Below are positions 50,069 through 60,111 of a stretch of DNA of 64,000 nucleotides, piece by piece (within the stretch, counting starts at the first letter, position 1; every line of letters begins with the position of its first letter). Where the stretch lies: NCBI GenBank assembly GCA_004352715.1, contig SCFE01000027.1, positions 1,267,639-1,331,638 of the forward strand, written 5' to 3'. The DNA comes from Hofstenia miamia. Lineage: Eukaryota; Xenacoelomorpha; Acoela. Below the pieces are notes generated by a model. The model worked only from the letters and a program-made list of their open reading frames with translations, searched no databases and was not told the DNA's origin. The translations under genes were made by a program, and so were the position numbers.

Positions 50069-50402
50069 NNNNNNNNNNNNNNNNNNNNNNNNNNNNNNNN
50101 NNNNNNNNNNNNNNNNNNNNNNNNNNNNNNNNNNNNNNNNNNNNNNNNNNNNNNNNNNNNNNNNNNNNNNNNNNNNNNNNNNNNNNNNNNNNNNNNNNNN
50201 NNNNNNNNNNNNNNNNNNNNNNNNNNNNNNNNNNNNNNNNNNNNNNNNNNNNNNNNNNNNNNNNNNNNNNNNNNNNNNNNNNNNNNNNNNNNNNNNNNNN
50301 NNNNNNNNNNNNNNNNNNNNNNNNNNNNNNNNNNNNNNNNNNNNNNNNNNNNNNNNNNNNNNNNNNNNNNNNNNNNNNNNNNNNNNNNNNNNNNNNNNNN
50401 NN
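50069..50402. other. Assembly gap, 334 N
   Basis: Immediately precedes the Tc1-like transposase; it probably hides its left TIR and N-terminus. Confidence 1.
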
Positions 50403-51312
50403 TGCCTACGACCACTCGGCCTACGACCACTCGTGCACAAATTGTGGCTCTCTGTCAGTCTGGAATGCTACAATGGCCGCCCTCGCATCACGTCACCAGC
50501 AACCGACAGGGTGATAAGAAGAGCGAGTGTGTCCAACCCGACTGCTTCTGCATCATCAATTTCGACACGCTTGCCTTCACAGGTGTCCACCAGAACAGTT
50601 CAACGGCGATTGGGCACCAAGTTTGGCTTAAAAGCCTATCGCCCAGCAAAGAAGCCACTTTTGTCGGCGAAAAACATCAAGGACAGGTTAGCGTTTTGTC
50701 GCGCTGTCTCGCATTATACAGCAGAAATGTGGCACCGAGTGTTGTTTAGCGACGAAACGACACTACGTCAGTTTGCCAATCGTGGAGCGTCAGTCGTTCG
50801 CAGACCGGTAGGTGCTCGTTTTCATCCTAGGTACGTTGTTCCCAATGTCAAGCACTCACCCAGTGGTCTGGGGCAACTTTAGCGCTACTGGTCGAGGCAA
50901 TCTGTGGTTTTTAACGCCTAATGAGACAATGAGGGCTGCTAATTACCTGCAGATGTTGCAAGAACGCCTAAAACCAATGATGAGGTGTCGCCAGACAACA
51001 ATATTCATGCACGATGGCGCGCCGTGTCACCAAGCCCGCTGTGTGAAGAATTGGCTGAAATCCGAAAAAATCGAGGTCTTGGCTCCTTGGCCAGGAAATA
51101 GCCCAGACCTCAACCCAATTGAGAATTTGTGGGCTGTTGTTAAGTCTAAAGTCGCCGCGCACAACCCAGGCAGCTACAATGAACTTGTGGAGATTATTAA
51201 GAAAGTATGGTGCACTGAAATCACCGTTGATATGTGCAAAACGCTGGCAGAAAGTATGCCCAGGCGAGTAGCCGCCGTACTGAATAATGGTGGCAAGGCC
51301 ACGAAGTATTGA
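50403..51312 (+). pseudogene. Tc1-like transposase (DD35E), broken
   Basis: Begins in the first HTH (RAQIVALCQSG), then loses part of the HTH and changes frame at about 50462-50480, resuming at GRPRITSPATDRVIRRASV. The catalytic core follows: VLFSDETT (first Asp, 50751-50753), FMHDGAPCH (second Asp, 51013-51015) and WPGNSPDLNPIENLW (Glu, 51121-51123), with 35 residues between the last two. A second lesion at about 50860-50870 removes a few bases within the HSPSxxVWG segment and shifts frame again. The end PRRVAAVLNNGGKATKY and stop are intact. The region is clearly GC-richer than its surroundings, suggesting a comparatively recent arrival. Two adjacent CCTACGACCACTCG repeats sit at its gap-side edge. 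Confidence 0.9.
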
Positions 51313-51426
51313 ACATTAAACATTTCTGTATCTTGTATAATGCCTGTATGATGTTTTTGCTTGAATATAAGTGTCTTATTCCCTTTTAAACGTCAATTAT
51401 GTGAAAAAATATTAACAAAATCAATA

Positions 51427-51458
51427 TTATGTCCAAGTCAAGAGACTTTTGGCGGCAG
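51427..51458 (+). repeat. Probable right TIR of the Tc1-like element
   Basis: TTATGTCCAAGTCAAGAGAC followed by TTTTGGCGGCAG ends directly at a TA run, about 115 bp after the transposase stop. This is where a Tc1-like right end with TA target would be. The left partner is not visible (gap), so the call is positional. Confidence 0.55.
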
Positions 51459-51479
51459 ATATATATATATATATATATA
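51459..51479. repeat. (TA)n microsatellite
   Basis: TA run at the element edge; a natural target for TA-specific transposases. Confidence 0.9.
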
Positions 51480-52148
51480 CAAAAGTTTCTAAACAGAAAG
51501 CAATGTTCTAAAGGCATGCATATTCATGAATAACCGTTGTATTATCTCTATTCACTCACTTACAATTTTAACGTCTACTTGTAAGGAGCAGATAGTTATG
51601 AATGAATGTAGTATACCATTGTATAGAGCGGGGAATATGTAATGCAATGTTATATAATGTGGTTGGCACAATAACGTGTAGATTTATTTGAAAGAAGAAA
51701 ATGTGTGTTTTGGTGTGATTTTCTCATTGGAAATTGCAAAATTAGAAAGCTGTTCGTGGTAGAATTGTTATTTACAATGCATTTGATATGAAAACGGAAG
51801 TAATATATAAAAATTTATAAATTGCATGGAAGTATGCAGATTAATTATTTTAAAAATGTAAAGCTCTCAAAAATGGCCATACACCAATTTCATCATAAAT
51901 TAGCCTAATCAGGAATATGGTGTTTCTTTAAAACTAAAATGATTGGGACTGTAAATAATTGAGAATATTTTAGTACTTTTTAAAACAAATTTTTCAAAAA
52001 CTATTTTGTTCCCGTAGCACCAAAAACAGTAGTATTTGATTATGTGTTCACAAATGTCTAGTCAAATATGCAATTTTCTGCAATGATATTGATGAAAGTT
52101 ACAGTTTAAACTGCAAACTCAAATGCCGATAATGCGCAAAATTCGAAT

Positions 52149-52150
<2 letters not shown>
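51480..52150. other. No gene recognised
   Basis: AT-rich intergenic sequence, no repeats or frames of note. Confidence 0.55.
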
Positions 52151-52182
<32 letters not shown>

Positions 52183-52183
52183 A
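52151..52183. repeat. (GA)n microsatellite, LINE 3' side
   Basis: GA run with one AA interruption; on the minus strand it is a (TC)n run about 30-60 bases after the LINE ORF2 stop at 52212, so it may be part of the LINE tail. Confidence 0.85.
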
Positions 52184-52211
52184 GCCAACTGTGCAAAGGC
52201 AAAACTTGTCC

Positions 52212-54665
52212 TCATTCTTCTTGAAGTCGTGGATTTCGCAAATTATGAGAATTTGGTTTCACTTTCGTGATAAAATAGTGTAGTGGATGATTTTTGTTTT
52301 TTACTTCATTCAAGAGTTCCGTACATTGTTCGTCGCGTCTTTCAAACAGTGGTTTCATATGTAGTATATTACAAGGTTCCATGTAATCGCTGTTAGGCAT
52401 CATAATTTTCATAGCTCTTTTCTGTACTCGTTCAATTTTTCTTCATTGCCCATAATTAGAGCATGATTCCAAACAGGCGAATAATATTCCAAGACAGAGC
52501 GAATTATAGTAGTATATATAGTTTTAGAAGACTTAAAAAAGGAAGCCGTTTGGATGCTTTACTTACTATATAATCTGTGATCTGGCTCAATTTAAGATCT
52601 TCTCGGATTATAACACCAAGTAATTTCGTGAATTTCACCCCTTCTATTTTTATGTTATTCACATATAGTTCGTCTGGTAATGTAAATGAACGTAACGGAC
52701 AAATAGTTAGCTCCTTGGTCTACCTTTGTGTTGATATCCATCAGGAACTCGTGACACCATAGTTGAACAGATAGAACTAGTGAATCTAACATTGGGGTTG
52801 TATTACGATTACATATCTTCCATGCCGTTGTATCATCAACAAATTTCAATCGATTCAACCAATAACATAATAGCGAATCAGCAAAAAAATATGAAAATCC
52901 GCGAAACCAACTTTTTTCCTTGAGGGATGCCCGCATACAAAAATTTCCACAAGGAGGAAGTTCCACATGGAAATTTCACTTGTTGTTGACGTTTATACAG
53001 AAAGGAAATGATACAGTTAATGGTAAAACAATTCACCCCTATTTCAGCAAGGCGTTTGAATACCAAAGGATGGCTGACAAAGTCAATAGCCTTTTTAAAA
53101 TCGAACATGAATATCCTGATATATGTAGGGTAGAAGGGGGTGAATTGGTCTGGGAGTGATTTGCTCATTCTTGCACAGAAATTGTCCTACTATGTCTTAG
53201 TAATAAAACACTATACTGTCTATGTCTGTTACACTAAAAAAGCAATTAGTTTCACTTAGCGGTTGCCGTGTGTGCTTAACTGAGTGTGCTTTTCAATTAC
53301 TGGATTCCATTTGATTTTGAATACCCATTCTGCAGGAGTGAGCTAGCGTATGTCAAACAATAATCCAGTATTCTATTTTGACGAGTTGCAAAAATAAAAC
53401 AGGCTGGTTTTATTGTCTTCATGTAGTGATAAATTATTGGTGTACTTGATCTTTAGGGGTTAATTGGCCAAATTTTATCTTCAGAAACAAAATGCATTTT
53501 TTATAGAAATAATGCTTTAAGAATGTCTGAATTTGAATAAAGAACACATTACTGTAGTTACTTAACATACTATACTATTAAAGCGTTTTATCACATTTTA
53601 TGAAAAATGGCCAAATCACCTCCACTTGACAAACATGTGTGTATATGATATAATTCCGATTTCAAGGATATCGCATTTTAACAAGATCAGCATGATATGC
53701 ATGTGTACGCATTTTACATTGATGGTAAATTATGCCATTCTTAATTTTTACTAAGAATTTTGAGATATGTGTATTTTCAAGGTGTATGCTATCAATATAA
53801 TAAATACATGGCCAATGCACCCACTTCTACCCTATCGCATTTTTTCAGTTTTTCAATCCAATCATCTGTAATAATGTGTAATAGTGCGGATAGTGTTTAT
53901 CGGTTAGATATAGCTCCATATTGGTTAGGATCCAAGCTTTTAATAATTTTGTCTCTTAGCTCAGCTTCGAGGATAATCTCTTCGGCAGTTTTGGAAATTG
54001 ATTGTGTTATTGAGACTGATCTAAGATCTGTAGTAGGAGATGACGCTGGTTTGGTTTTTTCAATTGGTGTGACATTAGCACATGTAAAGGGAACAGCACA
54101 ACAAGAACTAAAAGAATGTTTGAATAATAGTGAAAATGGTAATGCTAACTCGAAACAATAATCACATACAATCCAGTTGGAGATTGAATTTCCTAAAATA
54201 TCAGGACCAGCAGCTTTGCTCTTATTAAAACGTTGTAGCTTCTGAAAAATGGCAAATTCAATAGTCTGTATTGATAGGCAAGACTAAGTAATTTCTACCT
54301 TAAGCTTAGGGGAGATGGGTTCATAGTCAGACGTTACATTAGTAAGTTCGTCGTTAATGTAATTTGCTAACGTGGAACTGTTCATTTTTGCTAAATTTTC
54401 TGTCAGAGATAGGCATTTGTCAGATCGTTCTAATGACATTTCGCTTATTTGTTTGATGTTTTTCCACCAGTTTTCTAGGCTTCGTTTTTTTAGAGCGTAT
54501 ATTTGGGAATTGTAATACTTCGTTCATATTTGTGGTTATGGAAAATTTGATTCACAAAATTCAAATTGACCGAGATTTCTTGTGTTTTAGACTAGCTTTA
54601 AGCAATGCCTTAGTAGTAGAGGTCGTTTGCTTGTAGAATGGGAACCAATCAAACTCCTGACTACA
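52212..54665 (-). mobile_element. LINE ORF2 remnant, interrupted by element Y
   Basis: On the minus strand: SQEFDWFPFYKQTT (54665 on), KKRSLENWWKNIKQISEM, KSKAAGPDILGNSISNWIV, then VPFTCANVTPIEKTKPASSP and TDLRSVSITQSISKTAEEII (RT fingers), LDPNQYGAISNR, and WIEKLKKCD at 53842. After element Y it continues TYIRIFMFDFKKAIDF, GIPQGK, LKFVDDTTAWKI (catalytic F.DD box), LPDELYVNNIKIEGVKF, LLGVIIREDLKLS, and the tail AMKIMMPNSDYMEPCN to RLQEE and a stop. Several in-frame stops and shifts mark it as dead. Order and motifs are those of a jockey/I/CR1-type ORF2; finer assignment is not possible by eye. Confidence 0.85.
53128..53832. mobile_element. 705-bp DNA element Y nested in LINE
   Basis: TIRs start GGGTAGAAGGGGGTGAATTG (left) and GGGTAGAAGTGGGTGCATTG (right, reverse complement), 20 of 23 positions identical, flanked on both sides by TA. 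Removing the element and one TA joins ...CTGAAAAAATGCGA to TACATATATCAGG and rejoins the LINE frame (KKCDTYIRIF). Words like the TIR core recur inside: GGGGTTAATTGGCC at 53456-53469 and, inverted, GGAGGTGATTTGGCC at 53609-53623. No coding frame. Confidence 0.85.
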
Positions 54666-54942
54666 ATTTTCCAAAATCAAGATTTTCTCAAAACTGGGTT
54701 ATCTTGTGGCAGAATTTCTTTATTTCTACACACTTTCAAATGAAAAGGTAGAAAAAATTAGTTTTGAAAGCACTTATACAGGGTCCGGCATAAATTCCGG
54801 ACACTTTTTAAACTTAATAAAAGCCATATTAAGTGAAGTAACAAAAAAAGTGGATATATTTTCTAAAACTACATAAAAAAAAGTTTTGTTTTATATATAT
54901 ATTTACGATGCAGTATTTTGTTTCATTTTAACTCGCGCCGAA

Positions 54943-55145
54943 ATGGATTGGACTGCTCAACACAAAAGCTTCATTATGGAAACCTTTATCAAGAAAGAAT
55001 GTGTAACTGCAACAAGACGCGCGGTCACAGTGCATTTCAATCTTAACGTGAATGTTGCATTACCAAGTAGAAATTCTATTTTACGATGGACTGAGAACTT
55101 CAGAGCCACTGGATCACCATTGAAACGAAAACAAACCGGAAGACA
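54943..55145 (+). pseudogene. Mariner-like transposase, N-terminal HTH remnant
   Basis: From ATG 54943: MDWTAQHKSFIMETFIKKEC, then LPSRNSILRWTENFRATGSP and LKRKQTGR. This is the DUF4817-type helix-turn-helix that opens a group of animal mariner-like transposases (typically SRNTILRWxxNFRxTGSxLKRKxxGR). At about 55142-55146 it runs straight into the C-terminal segment in a different frame. Confidence 0.85.
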
Positions 55146-55235
55146 CGCAGAGTTGTGGAAAACTTTCGAGAACGACTTCAACAATGTATAGTCAATAATC
55201 GATCTCATTTAACTGATATTAACTTTAAAAAATAA
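55146..55235 (+). pseudogene. Mariner-like transposase, C-terminal remnant
   Basis: In the frame of CGC at 55146 the sequence reads RRVVENFRERLQQCIVNNR then SHLTDINFKK and TAA (55233-55235). This is the usual end of the same transposase group (VMENFRERLQQCI...HLTDIIFK). The whole DDD/DDE catalytic core between the two remnants is deleted. Confidence 0.85.
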
Positions 55236-55349
55236 TAAAACAAGACTTTTTTAATGTAGTTTTCAAAAATATAAACACTTTTTCGTTACTTCACTTTATA
55301 TGGCTTTTATTCAACCTTAAAATGTGTCCGGAATTTATGCCGGACCCTG

Positions 55350-56109
55350 CATTTGTCTTGGTAATCTAAGTTAAAAAAATTAATAAAACTATTTTTTGTA
55401 AAGGGAACAAGAAAATGAACTGGAGTTTCATTTGATACTGAGTTGCTGCATACAAGTTGTATGCAACACAAATGAGTGATTTACCCTCTAATTGAGCAAT
55501 ATGACGAATGAAACAACTTTCAATAATATAAAAAACCACAGCACAATGCAACAAAAAAGTTAATGTATAGATCTCACAAGACCAATTGTACACGGCATGT
55601 ATGCAATTATACTATCGCTACAGTGGTAGATCAAATTTTAATCATTGGGATGCAATCGAATTGTCCACATTCTCAAACAAAATTGAATCTCAGAAATTTT
55701 TTGAACTCTTTATTTTTTAGTTAGCGAGTGCTGCATATGTTAGGTTCATACTAGGATCATTAAAATATGTCATTTGTATATGTGAATAGTCACGTCTCAA
55801 GCCATTTAAATTTTAAATAACGTGACAGTAGATAAAGTGTTCTGATACAGAAAACAAATAAATCTTCATTTTTCTATAAATAAATTACTACACTTGTGTA
55901 GGAATTGATACTGCCGATTTGCCATTAAATTCTACTGTTATAAGTCGATTAATTCAATACTTGCAAACAAAGTATTGTATATTCATTGTTCTTACATATT
56001 TAATGAATATTTCAAAAAAATAATATATATTGGATAGATATGATAAAACTATAATAACTCATGCGAATCTTGATTGAAGTGTTTTTATTTCAAATCACAT
56101 TTAAGTTCA
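55350..56109. other. No gene recognised
   Basis: AT-rich sequence without repeat or coding signal. Confidence 0.55.
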
Positions 56110-56442
56110 AAGCGTCTTCATCATAAAGTTTGTAACACATTCAAAAATTGCTTGGCTATTTAGTAATATTAAATGTCATAGTTCATAAATATTGTTGGAG
56201 CATTAAGGCATAAAAAATAATTTCATTGAAAATCTATGTTTTCTACCGATCTGCTACTACAACAGCCTGATTAAATTTGCTAAGATCTATTTTTAGTAAT
56301 GTGGCATCATGTCAATTTCAGAAATGATAGATTTCAACAAAATGTCGAAATCAGAAATTTGCAACACGTTTGGCATAGATTACAATGCAAATTGAATTAG
56401 GTTGAATATGTTTCCATTTTCTTCAAATAAGTTGTACCCATG
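56110..56442 (-). repeat. Inverted partner of repeat 45984-46318
   Basis: See the partner; here truncated by the gap at 56443. Confidence 0.85.
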
Positions 56443-57442
56443 NNNNNNNNNNNNNNNNNNNNNNNNNNNNNNNNNNNNNNNNNNNNNNNNNNNNNNNNNN
56501 NNNNNNNNNNNNNNNNNNNNNNNNNNNNNNNNNNNNNNNNNNNNNNNNNNNNNNNNNNNNNNNNNNNNNNNNNNNNNNNNNNNNNNNNNNNNNNNNNNNN
56601 NNNNNNNNNNNNNNNNNNNNNNNNNNNNNNNNNNNNNNNNNNNNNNNNNNNNNNNNNNNNNNNNNNNNNNNNNNNNNNNNNNNNNNNNNNNNNNNNNNNN
56701 NNNNNNNNNNNNNNNNNNNNNNNNNNNNNNNNNNNNNNNNNNNNNNNNNNNNNNNNNNNNNNNNNNNNNNNNNNNNNNNNNNNNNNNNNNNNNNNNNNNN
56801 NNNNNNNNNNNNNNNNNNNNNNNNNNNNNNNNNNNNNNNNNNNNNNNNNNNNNNNNNNNNNNNNNNNNNNNNNNNNNNNNNNNNNNNNNNNNNNNNNNNN
56901 NNNNNNNNNNNNNNNNNNNNNNNNNNNNNNNNNNNNNNNNNNNNNNNNNNNNNNNNNNNNNNNNNNNNNNNNNNNNNNNNNNNNNNNNNNNNNNNNNNNN
57001 NNNNNNNNNNNNNNNNNNNNNNNNNNNNNNNNNNNNNNNNNNNNNNNNNNNNNNNNNNNNNNNNNNNNNNNNNNNNNNNNNNNNNNNNNNNNNNNNNNNN
57101 NNNNNNNNNNNNNNNNNNNNNNNNNNNNNNNNNNNNNNNNNNNNNNNNNNNNNNNNNNNNNNNNNNNNNNNNNNNNNNNNNNNNNNNNNNNNNNNNNNNN
57201 NNNNNNNNNNNNNNNNNNNNNNNNNNNNNNNNNNNNNNNNNNNNNNNNNNNNNNNNNNNNNNNNNNNNNNNNNNNNNNNNNNNNNNNNNNNNNNNNNNNN
57301 NNNNNNNNNNNNNNNNNNNNNNNNNNNNNNNNNNNNNNNNNNNNNNNNNNNNNNNNNNNNNNNNNNNNNNNNNNNNNNNNNNNNNNNNNNNNNNNNNNNN
57401 NNNNNNNNNNNNNNNNNNNNNNNNNNNNNNNNNNNNNNNNNN
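56443..57442. other. Assembly gap, exactly 1000 N
   Basis: Starts at the outer edge of the dispersed repeat, suggesting the repeat caused the assembly break. Confidence 1.
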
Positions 57443-58838
57443 CAAATTTTTAATATTGGGGCTGACTATATTGCGTGGTTTGGCGGCGCTCTTTTGATCA
57501 ATGTGAGAAAAATATTATCCCCGTTTACACGGGTTACGGAGCAGCTAAATTAAGCATAGTAGCCAATACGGCACCATTTGTTAATCAAAATGGTTTTTTA
57601 TAGATTTTATTAATACGGGTTAAGACCCGAAACACACGATGATTACTGGATTACTGGATGTTTAATGATACATTGAATTTTTACATTGGAGAGACAAAAA
57701 TACTTTTGTTAACGAGCAAACACAGATAGTTAAATATATATATATTTATAAATATATATATATATATATATATATCTGCAGTAGAAAATGTAAAATGTTT
57801 AGGAGTACTTACACTATGCATGTACATTCTCAAATGGTCATAATATATTGAAAATATGTTGAGAAAAGTCTATAGCATACTTCATTGCTATTTGTAAAGG
57901 TAATGCTTAACTTGACATGCTTGATATGCCTCCTTTTATTATGCTTTACTAAAAACTAACTGAGAGAATACAATTAAAAAAGCAGAATTTTCTCAAAGCT
58001 TACATTTCATGGATTACAAAAAATTTCAATGACATCTTCCGCAAGTACCTCCGCCAAGGCGTTTTTGTTTTTGTCTGTTTGTCAGCAAGATTTCTCAAGA
58101 ATAAATGGATGGATCTTTATGAAAATAATCTCGAGATAGTTATTGATCTAGCTTAAATCTCATTACCTTTTCAGATTGACTTGTTTACTGTCCGGTTGTA
58201 TCCAGACTCTAACTATGTTCATATTTGCAGTTTTTGCAGTTTCTGATGGCTCTTGTTATATTTGATTTTTCTACTGATCTTGTATTATATTGAGATATAT
58301 TGAATTTGCAGACTGTAATTGATTCTAATATTTATTGTATTGTAAATATGAAACGTAGTACATCAAAGTGCATCCAGCATTTTTCAAACTACCACAGTTG
58401 CAATCTGTTAAATTTCACGAGAACAATTGAGCACATAGATAGATATGACCGTGGCCAGCCGTGCGTAGCTGAGATATTGCAAAAATGGGTTGAAGTTTAA
58501 AATTTACTGATGGTACTATTTCAGTTTTAAATGTCATTTCATGGTTTTGGGAAACTGAGAAATTGAAGAATTTTTTAAAGAGATTATTCATTTAACTGGG
58601 CGGGCTTGTGCCGAAATTTTCGCCCTAATTTTCATCTCAGTATCAATACATGGTTTTAAAGAAATGTTTTTTAGGTCCGACAAAAACGAATAAAAAACTT
58701 TTGTTTAAATCATCCGTGCACATGTACATACATATTGAACGCATATAAAATAATTGTTGCAATTTCTCTATTTCATTTTATATAGTATTCCAAAAATATT
58801 ATAGTCTTTAGCAGAAATAAATACAATAAACATAAATC
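57443..58838. other. No gene recognised; TA run and one familiar-looking repeat phrase
   Basis: Includes an imperfect (TA)n at 57733-57775. At 58045-58130 there is TCCGCCAAGGCG, GTTTTTGTCTGTTTGTCAGC, AAGATTTCTCAA and ATGGATGGATCTTTATGAAA, a phrase I associate with widespread invertebrate repeats, but I cannot name it. No gene. Confidence 0.4.
58831..58838. repeat. Target site duplication CATAAATC, left
   Basis: Exact 8-mer repeated at 59220-59227 around the MITE. Confidence 0.9.
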
Positions 58839-59219
58839 CAAACTTGTCAACGAGCCGACATTTCCAAGCTCGGCTCAGCTCGTTTAAATTTTGTGCAAGT
58901 TCTGCTCGGCTCGGCTCGCCACATAAAATTTTTGAATGAGGCTCGTTTTAGCTCGGTATTTTTCTAAAAATATTGTGCTCAAAGAATTTTTTACATAGCT
59001 CTTCTTATTATTTAATAAACATTTCTTACATAAGATTGTAGGAAAGGCATACTGACTGTAAAAAATAAGAAAACTATCCATAATCAAATTATAAGCAGAA
59101 CTATAAACTTGCTTTGCATAAAATAGGCTCGTTTTGGGGTCGTTGTATATCAAATACTGTGCTCAAGATCGGCTCAGCTCGGCTCGGCTCGTTAGAAGCT
59201 CGGCTCGTTGACAAGTCTG
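58839..59219. mobile_element. 381-bp hAT MITE with perfect 8-bp TSD
   Basis: TIRs CAAACTTGTCAACGAGCCGA and CAGACTTGTCAACGAGCCGA (one mismatch). GCTCGGCTCGGCTCG-type words cluster just inside both ends, as expected for hAT transposase binding sites. The flanking 8-mer CATAAATC is a perfect duplication. No transposase; a non-autonomous, probably young copy. Confidence 0.92.
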
Positions 59220-59227
59220 CATAAATC
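59220..59227. repeat. Target site duplication CATAAATC, right
   Basis: See left copy at 58831. Confidence 0.9.
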
Positions 59228-60030
59228 GAAGTATTTTCCTGGGTGAAGATGGACAATTTGATAAGTAGAAATGTTATAATCAATATGATTTTGCTTAGGC
59301 CACAGTTAAACTACGTGATTGGTAGCAAGAAAAGTTACATAATCACGTCACATCGCTAATTATCTTGGTGGTTAAACGTGCGATTTTACCAAAATGTGGC
59401 AGATCACGCTTGGACAATCACCATCTAACCGCAGCCTTAAAGGCATTTTTAGACATTTCATTTAGAATTGCTACAGTAGAACTGCCTACTGTAAGCAAAT
59501 ACAGTAGTAGTGTATCAATATATTTAAGATGATTAAGTAATTGTAATAGATACGTTTTGTATATTTTGACTAAATTAGAAGTTTAAGAGAAATCTTGATG
59601 GTGGGCAACAACGAATATTTAAAACTCCAGGACTGTACCCATTGATAGTTTAGTGTTTTGTGATTAATCTTTGATCGAAGTAAAAATTTTTTAGATGTTT
59701 CGCAAAAAAATTTTATATGACTTTTGTGCATATTGATATTATATAGAATATGATCCGGAAGGCCATTCCCGTCTTGACAATTCAACCAAGAGCCGGGTAC
59801 CGGACATTGGAGGATAAACGATCGCGGGTGAGCATGGTTAGCATTGAATCTGAAAACGCAAAACAGTAATGTAAGACGATTTTAGTGAAAAAGAAGTTGA
59901 GAGCTAAGAACTTTTATAAACTTTGAAGTGATAATCTTATCAGTGGTAAATCTAAGGTTTCATGTGACGGAACATGTTGCATGCTGATTTCATGCGTATG
60001 ACTTGCACTGTGAACTTGATATTATTATTT
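59228..60030. other. No gene recognised
   Basis: Downstream (3') side of the 630-codon gene. Short frames only. Confidence 0.55.
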
Positions 60031-60036
60031 TTTAAT
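60031..60036 (-). promoter_or_regulatory. Possible poly(A) signal variant (ATTAAA)
   Basis: ATTAAA on the minus strand about 75 bases after the stop of the 630-codon frame. No AATAAA is closer. Weak evidence by itself. Confidence 0.35.
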
Positions 60037-60111
60037 GTAATAAAAAGTTGTTAATGCAGAAATCTGGGGCAAAAATTTATATTAGGGTGGTCCTTCCTCT
60101 TGAAAAATGTA

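Larger units (their letters stand above)
54779..55349 (+). mobile_element. Internally deleted mariner-like element with both TIRs
   Basis: TIRs of about 74 bases (54779-54852 and 55276-55349, starting CAGGGTCCGGCATAAATTCC) match at around 90 percent. TA precedes the left end; CA follows the right end (mutated target duplicate). Between them only the two ends of the transposase gene remain. The element is 571 bp against the 1.2 kb or more expected of an intact mariner. Confidence 0.9.

Noticed and set aside
52655-53168. Two overlapping 100-codon minus-strand frames as genes
   Set aside because: They are pieces of one decayed LINE reverse transcriptase (F.DD box, FDFKKAID).
53760-54161. A 133-codon plus-strand frame
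   Set aside because: It is antisense to the RT finger region of the same LINE, which reads convincingly on the minus strand.
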